From NCBI GenBank assembly GCA_027605045.1, contig JAQFWX010000024.1, positions 496,001 to 560,000 on the forward strand: a stretch of 64,000 bases of DNA, given 5' to 3'. Shown here piece after piece: positions 45,427 through 56,788 of the stretch. The notes below the pieces were generated by a model. The model did not search any database, had not been told where the DNA came from, and was given only the letters and a program-made list of their open reading frames with translations. A program made the translations under genes and the position numbers. The stretch's first letter is position 1; every line of letters begins with the position of its first letter. The stretch is from Phallus indusiatus. Taxonomy: Eukaryota; Basidiomycota; Agaricomycetes; Phallales; Phallaceae.

Positions 45427-47151
45427 ATGCAACTCGCTTTAGAAACTTACGACATAGTTAACGGTATAGCCTCCTGGCTCTCCGTAACCGATTTATCTTC
45501 CACTATTCGGGTGAACAAGCTTTGGTTCAACGCATCTAAACGCCACCTTTGGGGAAAAGTCAAGCTTCGTGACGCGTTGAGGCTTCTCGGCACCGTTGAA
45601 ACTTTTGGAACAAGTCCTCATGTGAGTTCAATTTTTCGCCACGTTTTACCCCGTCGTTTTCTCAAATATTGGGCGTGTTCATAGAGCTCTAATGATTCTG
45701 TCGATATTCACAAATGGAAGCGGTTTTACTTGTACTCTTGGCATATCCATGGTCTTAATGCGGTACATACCGATTCTACTGCTCTTTTCCATGCTATCAA
45801 GTCTCGCTCGAGCTTGCCGAAGAATTTTAACGAATCCGATTATCTATTTCCTGCCTGCCAAGGTCTAACGTGGGTATCCGAAGGAGCTCGAATCGAGATA
45901 CAAGTCCTTGACGCTTTGATCACACCGAACGTTCATTCCATCAGCCTCCTCGCAAAGGCCAAAACTAAACCCATCTGGTTTTCCAATTTTTGCAACTTGT
46001 TGATAGCACGGCTATCACGTTTACAGACGCTCTTTATCGACTACAAAAGAAATCCTGCCAAGTTGGACCATTTAACCCCGCTTCACGAGCTTTTGAGAAA
46101 ATTTGCACCAACATTGCGTCGTGTAAGGCTTTCCGGGACCCAGTTCGCACAAATGACAGCTCTGTGTCTTTTAGAGATTGATAACCTGGAATTGTTAGAA
46201 ATTATTGATCCAGACTACGACACACTGGGTCATATAACAAATCGCGTTGTTGGTGCCAGTAATAGGACTCGCGACTCGCCGCTTGAATTGACACGCCTGG
46301 AATACCTCGAGATTTACGCGTTGGAGCCATTCGTACACCAATTTTCCATGCTTAATTGTTTCCGTCAACTATACCTCCCAGCACTTACCTACCTAGCCTG
46401 GCGCATCGAGGAGGTTGAAATAGACATGGATTCTTTTCTTACGCGACTTCCAACGGTCTGCCCTAATCTACAGAGGTTAATTCTCGGAAACTTCAGGGGC
46501 CGGCAAACTTACACCGTTCAATGGTCTTCAATTCAATCCTTGCCATTGAAATGTAAGAAACTCGACTCTTTGTCATTGTGCTGTCTACAGGCGGAGATGA
46601 CTTTGGGAAATTTGACCGAGTTCCTCAAGAGCTGTGGTGGCTCCGAAGGTTGGAAAACAGTGCAACTTTTCAACGTCGAACCTTTTGGTCTCAGTGAAGT
46701 GTTGTCTGCGTACGCAGAATATGCTCCAAACACCATCTGTATCGGGTTTAATGTTCGTGAAGAAAGGAGTATACATCCAATCAGTGGCACTTTACCTAGT
46801 GCATATCTACCATCGTATCTTACTGAAACCAAAGGCGATTTCTCGTTATATCTTGAGGCTCATCGGGAGCTCACAAGAAATGTACGACAGAACGGAATAT
46901 TCTTCCCTTGTCTTGAATTCATCAACTTTGGATGCCGAACGTTTACATCCGACTTGATAGGAGCGGTTGCTTCTCTTTGCTTAGCTATTAGCGATCATCC
47001 TGTGTCTGTCATATTCCAAGATTTGATGTATGGTCACCTGATTCACGACCATATGATATGGTTTTACGTGGAGACTCGAAAGTTGACGAAGCAACCCATC
47101 AACAATGAAAGTATTGTTCAATTCTTAAAATTACACCATTATAATCACTAG
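45427..47151 (+). CDS. F-box protein with leucine-rich-type C-terminus, copy B
   Basis: Exons 45427-45621 and 45685-47151 give 553 residues. The start MQLALETYDIVNGIASWLS aligns with copy A (MQQRAVETYDIV...), so ATG 45427 is chosen. The F-box-like module is followed by Leu-rich segments (LSRLQTLFIDYK, LTRLEYLEIYALE, VCPNLQRLILG, CKKLDSLSLCCLQAEMTL) that match copy A along the whole length at moderate identity. Exon 2 is 1,467 bp in both copies although the amino acids differ widely, pointing to selection against indels. A substrate-recruiting SCF subunit is the likely role by family. The duplicate is in the same orientation, 2.8 kb downstream. Confidence 0.8.
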
Positions 47152-47522
47152 AGTGCGTTCCACAAGCCTAACAATCGCTGAAATAATGTTAATACCAACA
47201 CTGCGGCATCAACCATTCATTGATTTTCATATTATTAACCTTCCTTGAATTAGTTCTGTTCCTATCTTCTTTACCTTATACCTGATTCAGACTATATATG
47301 ACATGTGCTCTAATTTTTTACCAGTTGAATATAAAATTGCAAATAACCATAAACTTATGGAAAGGCAGAAGCCGTTGATCGACGCCATGAGACGCTGATC
47401 CATGTGCTTCACCAGAGCTAAACGATACACACCACTCTATATATATTCAGCTGACAATATTGTTGGACGGAAATACAAATTTAAGCAAGAGTTGACTTTA
47501 ACTGTAAACGAGTAAAAAGTAA

Positions 47523-48490
47523 TCATTTAGAGCTCCCTTTGGTCAGATTCTCCAGTGCGATTATACGACGTTCTTCCAACGATAGTTTCCGTTCTTCGTT
47601 CCTAAGACGCCGTTCCTCGAAATCGATTTTTTCAATATTATTTAACGCTAATGTTAGGTATCGCCGAGTTTCGCGCACCACCTTCTCTAAAGAGTCTTCA
47701 GAGTCGGAATCGTTATAATCGACTAAGACGTCTTTTCCGCTGGAGGTAGGTTTAGGCGTGTCTTCATCGTCTTTTTTGTTTCTTCTCGTCTCAGGTGTCG
47801 TCGTTTGCAGTGTTGTGGTTGTGGAGTCGACTCGAAGGCTTTGCTGGGAGGGAACAGAGTCGTTCGATGATTCTGCTCTTTTTCGTTTCTTAACGGGAGA
47901 CGAGCGTTGTGCTTTAGATTTGGATCCTTCAGATTTCTGAGAGGCATCGAGTTGTGGCGTAGTTGGGAGTGCTTCGTCAGTTGGTGCCGCGACGCCTATT
48001 GTGCTCTTGTCAATGGTACTAGACTCTCCCGGGCCTGTCTTTCCAATCGATTGAGTGTTTTCAATATGAGATTCGCTGTCTTCATCGAAAGATGCCTATC
48101 GAGCACTTTGATTATTGAAACATAGTTTATTGAAGTGCTTTTACTCACCGGATATAACGCTGGCAGCTTTTTTTGAACGGGCCGAGACTGAGTCTTTCTC
48201 AGCTTTCGCCCTTCCATCTGGTCTTCCTGCTTATCAGAAAGACACTTTTTATTTTCTCGACTCCTTTTATCTAATTCTTCCCTAACCTTTGTCTTTCCAT
48301 CTTTTATTTTCTCTTTCGCTCTCTTTTCACGAATCACATTCTCCGCCGCTCGTCGCTTATCGCTCCGAGTCGGCCGAGGATCCAGCTCTTTTCTCCTTCT
48401 CTGTCTCGTATAATAGTGTTCTCTAAAAGACTGGTCTTGTTCTTCATCTCCGACTTCAGCATCTGGCGTAAAATTCGAACTTGGGAGCAT
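47523..48490 (-). CDS. Charged coiled-coil protein, family member A (unrecognised)
   Basis: Minus-strand exons 48149-48490 and 47523-48095 (GTGAGT donor, GATAG acceptor) give 304 residues from MLPSSNFTPD. An in-frame upstream start at 48595 exists but lacks support from paralogues. The N-terminal half is extremely basic with a long Lys/Arg/Glu helix (TRSDKRRAAENVIREKRAKE). Next comes an NLS-like cluster (SPVKKRKRAESS), an acidic Ser stretch (DYNDSDSEDS) and a C-terminal coiled coil: VRETRRYLTLALNNIEKIDF then EERRLRNEERKLSLEERRII. The last ~60 residues match the C-terminal ends of the two genes upstream (49.2 and 50.6 kb). A nuclear location is inferred from the basic clusters. The function is unknown; similar tails occur in Myb/SANT-type adaptor proteins, but no SANT domain is seen here. 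Confidence 0.65.
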
Positions 48491-49206
48491 ATTGAATGGA
48501 AGGTTACTGAGACTATAGTACCCGTGACGTAAATGCAAGAAAAAAAAATTACGGAGAATGCTACGTTTTTGGAGGTTTCGTATATACGCCCTCATGAATA
48601 TTTATATAGGCTACGTGAGATGTCAAACGTGCCTGTTTGTCTGCCTCGTGCCAGTCAAGGTGTAATGGGGTCGTGTTCTGATTCTTCTGCTTCTTTTTTA
48701 TCAAAAGAAAAAAATAATGTTCAATTCGTCAGGTTTCATCTCCACAACAACATCCTTATGGAAATTAAACGATGGCATAGAACAATAAAGAACAACCCCC
48801 GTTCCCCTTCTTTTTTTCCGCGCCATACAGATCTTATCTAAAATCTTTGATTTCCGCCGTGTATATCAAAAAAAAAAGAGATGAAGAGTACACGACATTG
48901 ACGGGCGCTGAGCGGCGAGAAAAAAAAAGAGGTTTCAGATCTCTTACACCCGCTTAAAAGCCACCTGGACAGATCTCACGGAAGATTTTTCAAAAACGTC
49001 GCACGCCCGGCGTTTTACATACATAAATTTCATTTCACTCGTTACGTCTTTTTAGTTACACGTAATAATCTCAGATTTGAGGTGTTTAAGTGTGAATACC
49101 GGTACCCGCCCCAAACATCATGAATTATTCATAACCGACAAAACACTGTCAGCTCCTTCAGAAAAACTAGCAAAAAATAGTAGTTGTATACTCTTTCCTT
49201 TGGCAG

Positions 49207-50110
49207 TTATTTCTCGAGTCGAGAAAATACATCTGAAGCTGAATTTCTCCCCAAAAACTCCGAACTTCTTTGCTCCAACGTCTCCAAAGCAGTAGCACAC
49301 CTTTCCAAAGCAACCGCACACCTCTCCTGAGTCAACAGTTTCTGCTGTTTAACTCTCAGATGTCGTTTCTCCAAGTCAAGCTGATCTAGACTGTTCGACA
49401 TCTTCTCCAACAATTTCCGAGCTTCTCGAATCACGTCCGAGTCTTCAGATCCAGATGATCCAACGTCAACAGCGGAACCATAATCAATTCCGCCATCAGT
49501 GTTCACAGTTCTTGCCCTTTTGGGTATCGAGAATTCACTTTCTGAGAGTTCTGCATCAATACGACGAGGTCTTTTCTTCCAGTGGGATCCCGAGTCTTTT
49601 TTGAGTTGAGCTTCAAATTGCGTTTTCGTTGGACCAATAACAGTAAAAGGCTTTTCACGTTTTTTAGAACCTAGGTAACATGACCATTAAACGTTGACAT
49701 CTGACTCGGACAGCATAGTAGTCGTAATCCTTCCAGACTGACCTTTTTTCAGGGTTGAAATGTTCGCGTTTCCGTCAGATTTAATAGTTAAACCTTTCTG
49801 CTCGCTCGTCTTGTATCATCTTTTTAGGACAAAAACGAGACCTGAACATTTTTTATCATTAACTCACCGTCATTGATCCTCCCGCATTGAATAAAGCAAA
49901 CGAATCTATCACATCCTCCAGCCTCAACTTGCGAACCGTGTCCTGCGGCTTCGAATTATCACCTGCTGTCAGGATAAAATCGATATACATCGAAAAGTGT
50001 CATACAGTACTAAGAAATGGTTCCTGTGTACCAGAATCCATAAACGCTTTGAGGTCGTCGAGTGCGATGTAGCGTTATCCAAAAAATCGTCGAGTGAATA
50101 TGGACGACGG
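49207..50110 (-). pseudogene. Coiled-coil family member B, probably inactive
   Basis: The last exon 49207-49670 is open and reads PFTVIGPTKTQFEAQL, PKRARTVNTDG, SEDSDVIREARKLLEKM, LDQLDLEKRHLRVKQQKLL, CATALETLEQRSSEFLGRN. It is clearly parallel to member C. Farther upstream, exon-like sequence at ~49700-49830 aligns with the TSEN...KSDEN...TTT segment of member C but contains stops. An exon at ~49869-50100 (FLSTV, TGA, HFSMYIDFILTAGD, then VRKLRLEDVIDSFALF) has TGA where member C reads Lys. Either the gene is a pseudogene, or only a short form of the last exon is used. The 5' flank at ~50200-50370 recurs at 54858. Confidence 0.55.
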
Positions 50111-50598
50111 GACAAGGCTGTTTATTTGAGAAAACCGTCAGCGCTCAGAGTAGACCACGTTTTATATCAAGAGTCAGAATATCAAGTGCTTACCAAGAGA
50201 TCAAAGAATGGAGCAAAAGTGGGCGTTTCAAATTCACACAACAACAATTACGTATATTGAAGTAACTGAAAAGAATTCGAGGAGGGTGTAAAAAGAGACT
50301 ATTTGTAAAAATCAACTACTTTTGAACTATATAGCTAAAATACTTGTTGGCCTACCTACGACCGCGGCGCGCAAAAGGCCACAGGTCTCACTGGAGAAAT
50401 CTTTCATAAAGATGCAAATCCCGTTTTATATGTACATCCAAGTCTAGCCGTTGCGCAATAAAATAACTTCGCGTTAAATACGGATTTTCCGAGTCGTTTG
50501 AAAGAGAAATTAGAATCATCAATACATCTAGCAGACAGTATCACTCGCACGCTTCTTTTTAATTTTAAGGTAGACGGTACAGATAATTGACCTTGGAT

Positions 50599-51453
50599 TC
50601 ATTGAAACACATCCGAATTTCTTGCAAGAAACTCTAAGCTCCCTTGCGCCAACGTCTCCAAAGCAGCCGCACACCTCTCCTGAGCCAACAACTTCCGTTC
50701 CTCAATTTTCAGACGCCGTTCTTCAAAGTCAAGCTGGTTGACACGGTTCAACAACTTCGTCAACGAATCGCGGGCTTCTCGAAGAGTATCACCAAACGAT
50801 TCCACATCATGAAGCGTATGAGAGTCGACTCCACTGGCATAGCCGCTGTTTGAAGCTTTCGTCCTTTTCGGTGTCGGGCATTCAGGCATACTTTCTGCGT
50901 GCCCTGGTGAGATATCAGGATGTCTATTGTTCTTTTCTGGGGCTCTTTCGGGTTGCGCTTGGGTTTGCGATCCACCATCACAAGTAGCGTGAGGCGCCGG
51001 CTTTTCATGCCATATTGAGCTCAATCGGGTGCATATTCGACATGAGCACTCATTTGAGGGCGTAGTAGTCGTAACCTCTTTAGGCTGACTTTCATTCACG
51101 GTTGGAGTTGAGTTTTCGTCAGATTTCATGGCACCTATGTTCTCACTCGTCGCGTTTTTCCTCTAAGAGGAACAAAGAAGAAAAAATCAGACATTAGACA
51201 TCCTGGATAATATCATTAACGCACCGTCGATGGTTTTTCCAGATTGGACAAACTACACAAATCTTTCACGTCACGCGCCTTGGAAAACGTGGCCGACGGT
51301 AATTCTGATTGATGGTCTGCCTCCAGGACGTACACCGTGTCAAAATACGTCGATAAGTGTTTTTGAATACTAAGAAAAGAAGGCTGTTCCTCACCACTTT
51401 GCCGTCGTGAGGTGGCAATTTTCAAAAGCTTTAATACGAATGACGGGATTATT
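50599..51453 (-). CDS. Coiled-coil family member C (5' end not resolved)
   Basis: The minus-strand last exon 50599-51162 joins in frame to 51225-51453 across a GTGCGT...TTAG intron. TTTTTTGAAG at 51454 looks like another acceptor, so one or more upstream exons are missing from this model. They may have been displaced by the TIR element that begins 43 bp farther on (51496). The protein reads ATSRRQSGEEQPSFLSIQKH, then STYFDTVYVLEADH, a Cys pair (ECSCRICTRL), PECPTPKRTKASNSG, an acidic spacer, and the family tail: LREARDSLTKLLNRVNQLDF, EERRLKIEERKLLAQERCAA, ALETLAQGSLEFLARN. No known domain was recognised. Confidence 0.55.
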
Positions 51454-51495
51454 CTTCAAAAAAGAAAAAGTAAAGTAAACAAAAAGCAAATTATA

Positions 51496-52315
51496 ATAGT
51501 GTCACACGCGTGTCCTTGAGCGTCTGGCGACTGTCCATAAGCGTCATGTCACAGTCTTTAAGGGTCCTGCCCTTAAGCCATGTCTATCCCTGAATTCGAC
51601 CATTACGGTCTCAGTTCCCCGACAGTTCCCGTCGCTTTCCTAAACATGTTTTGTCACATTTAACCAACCATTCCTATCCCAACTTTCGATTTCTCAACAT
51701 CCGCTCGATGAATTTGGGTGATTCTTGAGTGAATAGATAGCAATCTATGAGGACAATCTAAGAAAATTATTTATGAAGCTTCAATCATGTGATTTCATCA
51801 TCATTTCCTATGGATTCAATGTGAATACACATAAAGTCATGGACTTTACAACACAACACTCCAGGTTTCTTTTTTAAATGTATATTCTTCATACTCATCA
51901 AATTATATTTGTCAAAAATTCTATGGCTTTGTGTCCATAAGTATTAAGTTTTATGTGAATTGAGAGCAGCCGCCCTATTTGGAATGAGCGCCTAAATGAG
52001 TTTTGGAAAACGCGCGAAGTCCCTATGAATAGACGCTGATTTATTGAGACGCGTCATCGTTATTGGTAACATTTTGGATCTAATTAATTTTTATCAACAT
52101 GTTTCAGAAATAATTTATTTTGAGTCCGATAATGAATACAAGCATTTTAGTCCCAAAAAGACGAAAATCGCAGATGTGGATGAGTGGGAAATTAAAGTTG
52201 CGACGCTCCGGGACAGTGTTCTAAGACGGTCTGGGAAAACGCCGGTAAGATTCAGACTGTGACATGACGCTTATGGACTGTCGTCAGACGCTCAAGGACA
52301 CGCGTGTGACACTAT
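51496..52315. mobile_element. 820-bp non-autonomous TIR element with TA target duplication
   Basis: About 60 bp at the left end (ATAGTGTCACACGCGTGTCC..., with GCGTCTGGCGACTGTCC and AAGCGTCATGTCACAGTC) recur inverted at 52255-52315 with only a few mismatches. TA dinucleotides flank both ends (51494-51495, 52316-52317), which would fit a Tc1/mariner-type miniature element. The interior is AT-rich with one short frame (52044-52262) and no transposase. Confidence 0.8.
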
Positions 52316-52416
52316 TATGCCATGCAAAGAAAAAACAAACATTAGCGCCCAGCGGTCCGCTTAAAATCAAACGAGTCAAATCATCACCTTCCCATGTCAA
52401 AATGTCATCACCTTCA

Positions 52417-53063
52417 GGACCCCTGGTAATTAGGATTAATGCCGGGACTGTTTTCGGGCCTCCCAAGGTGCTCTAGGACCCTCAATGCCGGTTTTTTTTC
52501 GGGCTTCGTGAGTCAATTTTTGCACTCATGCCGGGCTAATTTTTCGGGCCGGTTGGGTCACAACATTAAGGAGGCCGGGGTCGTAACAGGGCCGGCTTGG
52601 GCTGGAATAGGCCAAAATGTTAGACCAAACCTCATAGCCGTATGGCCCGGTGGCTTAGTCGGTTTTCCCAAGTTCACCACTTACACGGGATGGAAAGAAC
52701 CTTAGGTTCGAATCCGTCCCATATTATTTTTTCATGATTCTTTAGTCAGTTGTTTCCGCTTTTCATATGTCTGAGGGTTAATAAACACTTGAAGACTTGA
52801 TTTGCGTCTTTTTTTGTTTTTTTCTAATTCAAATTTCAGGCCAAAGCACCCATTTTCAGATTTTGCGGGGCCGAGGCCATATTTCGGACCAAAACGGCAG
52901 ACTGGAAGGCCGGGGCGGCAAAACGGGCCTCGAGCTTGAAAATCGTGAAATGCCAGGGTATTTTCGGGCCGGGAGGACCCAAAATGTCAATTTTTTGACC
53001 GGGCCAGAAGGCCCATTTTTGACGATTTTTGGCCCCGGCATTAATACTAATTACCAGGGGTCC
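52417..53063. mobile_element. 647-bp non-autonomous TIR element with 4-bp TSD and GGGCC-rich interior
   Basis: GGACCCCTGGTAATTAGGAT at 52417 and its 30-bp continuation are inverted at 53034-53063 with one mismatch. TTCA flanks both ends (52413-52416, 53064-53067). The interior contains many CGGGCC/GGCCGG motifs and a tRNA-like promoter region at 52643. A 21-bp direct repeat starting TCACCTTCCCATGTCAAAAT lies outside both ends (52384 and 53065). No coding capacity is seen. Confidence 0.8.
52643..52722 (+). repeat. tRNA-like segment with perfect A and B boxes (SINE-like)
   Basis: TGGCTTAGTCGG at 52651 matches the pol III A box consensus, and GGTTCGAATCC at 52705 matches the B box. TATTATTTTTT follows, as a pol III stop. 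The T-stem pairs poorly, so a working tRNA is unlikely. It is probably a tRNA-derived promoter carried within the TIR element. Confidence 0.6.
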
Positions 53064-54160
53064 TTCACCTTCCCATGTCAAAATGCGCAAAAGATACTTG
53101 CAGGCACGGATACTTGGTATCCTGACGTCTATCGCTGTATCCTAGCGCTTACCTTTGCTACGGTTATTGTTGTTCATATCTTCCGCTAAAATGTTGCTGA
53201 AATGTGTAAACCTCTTATGCTTAAAAATATGAAATACATATTTATTTTTAATTCTAGCTTGTAGAGAGCTGATTTTCATTCATCATCGTTCACCAATCTT
53301 TCGTGTTCTCGTTCAACTCCCTCAACCTTCTATCCTCCTGTCACCTGTGCTCCAGTTACACATATCTTGCTCATATCACTGTATTACCCTTTTGTTTATA
53401 TTGTCAAGCTCTATTAAAAATCTCCCAATGCGCGTTTATTGAAGTATTAAGACGTTAACTTGGTGTTCGCAGCAGTGTGGCGACTTAGAAGTTGGACAGC
53501 TAGCGCTGTGGTATCATGAGACAATACATGGTAATCTAATGCCTCATCCTCCGGAAATTCTTGCATCGGTGTTTAGCGTGAGGTCCTAAAGGGGGTCCTG
53601 ATAAAGCACTTCAGGGCTTATGTCGGGTATGGTACAATGCATGGTGAGCCCCCTTTTATGGTTGAAATCCTACGATCCTTTATATAAGGACATTTTCATC
53701 AATGAATCAGTCTTGAATCGTTTGCCTATTTGCCTTCCTACAGTAGTATTCCTATTGGAATATAAGATGTATATAGGGTAGATATAGACGTAATAGATCG
53801 TAAATTTGACGTTAACACGATACAGCACGGCACACACGTGACACGATACAGCGCGACACAGCACAAATGGGTGGAGGACAAAAGCTCAATTTATTATGTA
53901 ATATATATTGTACTTAATATAACCCGAACTAATAAAATCCAACAATTCCTCTTTCCATTGAGCTTAACATTAAGCACGTCGATACCCATATGAATCCTAG
54001 TATAATGTTTATTCTTGTGCTCAGCAAGAAGTCGATGCGAACGATTCCGATGATGCTGACACCGACTCATTCGGAGTCATGTGTGCATTCAGACGATACC
54101 GGTGATGAGTGTGGACAAGAACAAGGTAGCTCAATGGATCATTTTCTACGTGAATATGCT
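53064..54160. other. AT-rich intergenic interval
   Basis: No gene recognised on either strand. The right edge may hold the 3' part of the unrecognised minus-strand relic described next. Confidence 0.45.
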
Positions 54161-54329
54161 TTATTTAAATGCTTTATCAGAGTCATGCGTTGTTCCTTTA
54201 CAACAGAGTGCTGTAGTCGATATTGATGGTACTGGTGTATCCGACATGCGTCTCGTGCAGGGAGGGTTGATGAATACTGATGGTCGTGACTGCGATGCCG
54301 AGCACAAGTCGAGTTTTACTACCCGAACG

Positions 54330-54724
54330 CATTTCCAGTATCGCATCAGGATAAGCAAATACTTGCCGCAAATTTGAATCGCATATAAGGCATTGTTAAA
54401 GCGTTTGAATTGAATCTCTTCATCAACGACATCCGGAGAAATGAAGTCGGGATGAGACTCAACATCATGTAATTTCTTCAACTGTTTCGCAACATCTTTA
54501 CAATAGGACTCAACCCGCTATTTACGACTCAATTGGGATTCTTCGTGAGTCTTAATTCTTCTCAAAAAGATTTCTAGCGACCAACTCCAATTCAAAAAGC
54601 GAGAGAGGAATCTGTCTTTAATAGACTGAGGGAGTGAAGGTAAGGTTTCCTCAAATTCGGAACGGGAGTTTGTTGATTTCCACTTTAAAAATTCAGGTCT
54701 GCAAGCAACGCGAATGAGCTGCAT
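54330..54724 (-). pseudogene. Unrecognised minus-strand coding relic
   Basis: One frame is open on the minus strand from 54724 (ACRPEFLKWKSTNSRS, LPQSIKDRFLSRFLNW, EIFLRRIKTHEES). After a single TAG at ~54518 it continues in the same frame (VESYCKDVAKQLKKLHDVES, EEIQFKRFNNALYA). The composition looks coding, but the family is unknown. It is placed here because its upstream flank (54858-55030) duplicates the flank of coiled-coil member B. Confidence 0.35.
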
Positions 54725-54857
54725 AGATAACTGACGGGAAAGTTCGTTCAGACATTAGAAGCAGATGAAAGAGTGGCGTAAACTCCATGCAAGTTTGGAC
54801 AGAGCAAGGTGCCTCGCGGAGTTACTCCGCGCGTTCTAGTATTAAGTCGGCATGAAA

Positions 54858-55030
54858 AAAGCAAAAAGCGGAGAAGAACTGGGCGTTCCAAACTCACACG
54901 ATAATAATTACGTATAAGTAACTTGAAAGTTGAGTCGGAGGAGGGTGAAAAAAGACTATATTTTTAGACATGAACAATTTTCTACTTACTACTTGTAAAC
55001 TAGTTTGCTAAAATACTCGTTGACCTAACT
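54858..55030. repeat. Segment duplicated from (or to) 50200-50370
   Basis: TGGGCGTTCCAAACTCACAC, then AATAATTACGTAT, GGAGGAGGGTGAAAAAAGAC and GCTAAAATACTCGTTG parallel 50220-50360 at roughly 75-80% by eye, in the same order and orientation. Confidence 0.75.
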
Positions 55031-55235
55031 ACGGATTATTGCACAGATGATCTACACGCATAGCATAAATGCTGTTTTGGACATGGAGACAATGTGTGTA
55101 CAATTATGAGAGATTTCTAATGTACAGAACACCAAAGAGAGAGAAGAAAAATTGAAAGAAGACAAAAAGGATAGGAAAAATAAAAACTATTGCGTTTATT
55201 GGTCTGATATCTTTATCAGAAAATTTAATCCCTTT

Positions 55236-56788
55236 TCAAATGTATCTCGGAAAAGGGGTAGGAGAAACGGCTGTATCAATCCTTCGAATCTCGGGCCGTT
55301 TCCCAGCTGCACCGATTTGAAGTGGACGAGTTCCTGCTGTCACGGTCCCACTGGCAGAACTCCGCGCCGAAGAAACAGGAAAGGGTAATCCAATACCCCG
55401 TATAGCGGGTCTCATTCTTTTAACCCAAGCTGGAAGTAAAGAATCTCTTGTGTCGTTAGATGACATCAACGCTGTAGAAGAATTCGGAGTGGTAGCAGTT
55501 GCAGAAGGAGCACCAAGTTCGACATCTTCGAAATCCCGTTCGCCAATTTCTTCTCCAGAGTTAGTAGTTGAACCGGTGTTCCGAGACCTAGGAGCATTGG
55601 CGTAGTCAGGTGAAGTCACCGCTATATTGCCTGTCGTCCGTGGAAGCAGAGTGGGCGTCGTCTTCGTACTAGGATCGACCGGAGTAGGCATCCACGACGA
55701 AAGAGGACGTCTAGTCGGCAGACTTCGAGAACCAAATGGAGAGAACGTCGGGAGAGGCGCATTAGGCGCACCACTTTCAAGATCAAGATCCAAAAAATTG
55801 GAGCCGGAACGTCGAGGAACTGGAGGTGGTGCAGGTCTTCTCTGAGCTGACGCAGACGATGGTTCTTCAGCGGACCCGTTATTGGCGGTACCAGAGGCTG
55901 TGACTACAGAGTACACAGATGCAGACTCGTTCCTTGAAGCGACTTCAGTTTTCTCGTTGGTAGTGGACGGAGGGAGAGGGAACCAGTTGTACGCCAGAGG
56001 TGTAGCGTCCCACACGTTTTCGTCGATAACGTAGTGGTACAAACCGACGATCATGATAATCAGGAAATACAGAACCACTAGTCGAATAGTCAGCGAAATG
56101 AAAGAGAAATGATCTGAGCAGATGTTACTCACGCGAAAAGGTCGACATCCAGGAAAAGATCACCAATGCCACGGAGATAGCTAAACGATTGAGATCAGAT
56201 GACATACAGTGGCATCAAGAAGAAACCACAACTTACATTGATCCCCACAGGTGATCTTGATTTGCGTGGCATCAGCAGTACAAACGATGGCGCCGACTGT
56301 GTAAAGGTTAAGGATGAAGAGATAAAGAAACAAATGAAGGGGGCTTACTAAGTTGAAAACCGAAGAGAACTGGAACCACATAGGTCTCGTTCTTGTTCTT
56401 TGAATACTTAGAGTTCGAGATAAACAGCTCGGACCATAAACTAAGGAAATAATTAGAACGATCTATCGGTATGTAGAAATACCGAAGTAACTGCGTACAA
56501 CACTGTGGCAATTCCGTAGAAGATAAAATCAAGTATCACCAGCACCGAGCCTGCGGAAGCTGTAATAAAATGTCCAGTTTGAGATACATGTTCAACTGAT
56601 GTAGGGTTCTACATACCTTTAAGACCTTGATTCCTCAGCGCGTTAATAAACAAGGATGCCGTCGTAAGGGCTGACAGATTGATAAGGAAAAGTAAACCTT
56701 GAATAAAAAATGAAAAACAAGACAACGGAAGAGAAGGAGAAACTTGAATACAATGAAGGACAAGACGAATACACACGTAAACGTTCAT
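55236..56788 (-). CDS. Multi-pass membrane protein with Pro-rich SH3-ligand tail
   Basis: Minus-strand gene of about six exons. ATG 56788 opens an exon with GLLFLINLSALTTASLFINA. Next come ASAGSVLVILDFIFYGIATV, then SCLSRTLSIQRTRTRPMWFQ with FSSVFNL, VGAIVCTADATQIKITCGDQ, ISVALVIFSWMSTF, and finally the long last exon to 55236. The last exon begins with a hydrophobic VVLYFLIIMIVGLYHYVI and DENVWDATPLAYNWFPLPP. About four to five membrane segments come first. A ~250-residue cytosolic tail follows, with APPPVPRRS (classic SH3 ligand), Ser/Thr/Pro repeats and an acidic GEEIGERDFEDVE. The topology resembles MARVEL-like fungal membrane proteins, but I do not recognise the family. Exon borders near 56400-56500 are unresolved: two frames are possible there. 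Confidence 0.65.

Noticed and set aside
52044..52262. 72-codon frame inside the 820-bp TIR element
   Set aside because: Slightly coding-like (EIIYFESDNEYKHF) but far too short for a transposase, with no family match.
52643..52722. Functional tRNA gene
   Set aside because: Boxes are perfect but T-arm and acceptor stem do not pair properly, and it sits inside a TIR element; listed as a tRNA-like repeat instead.
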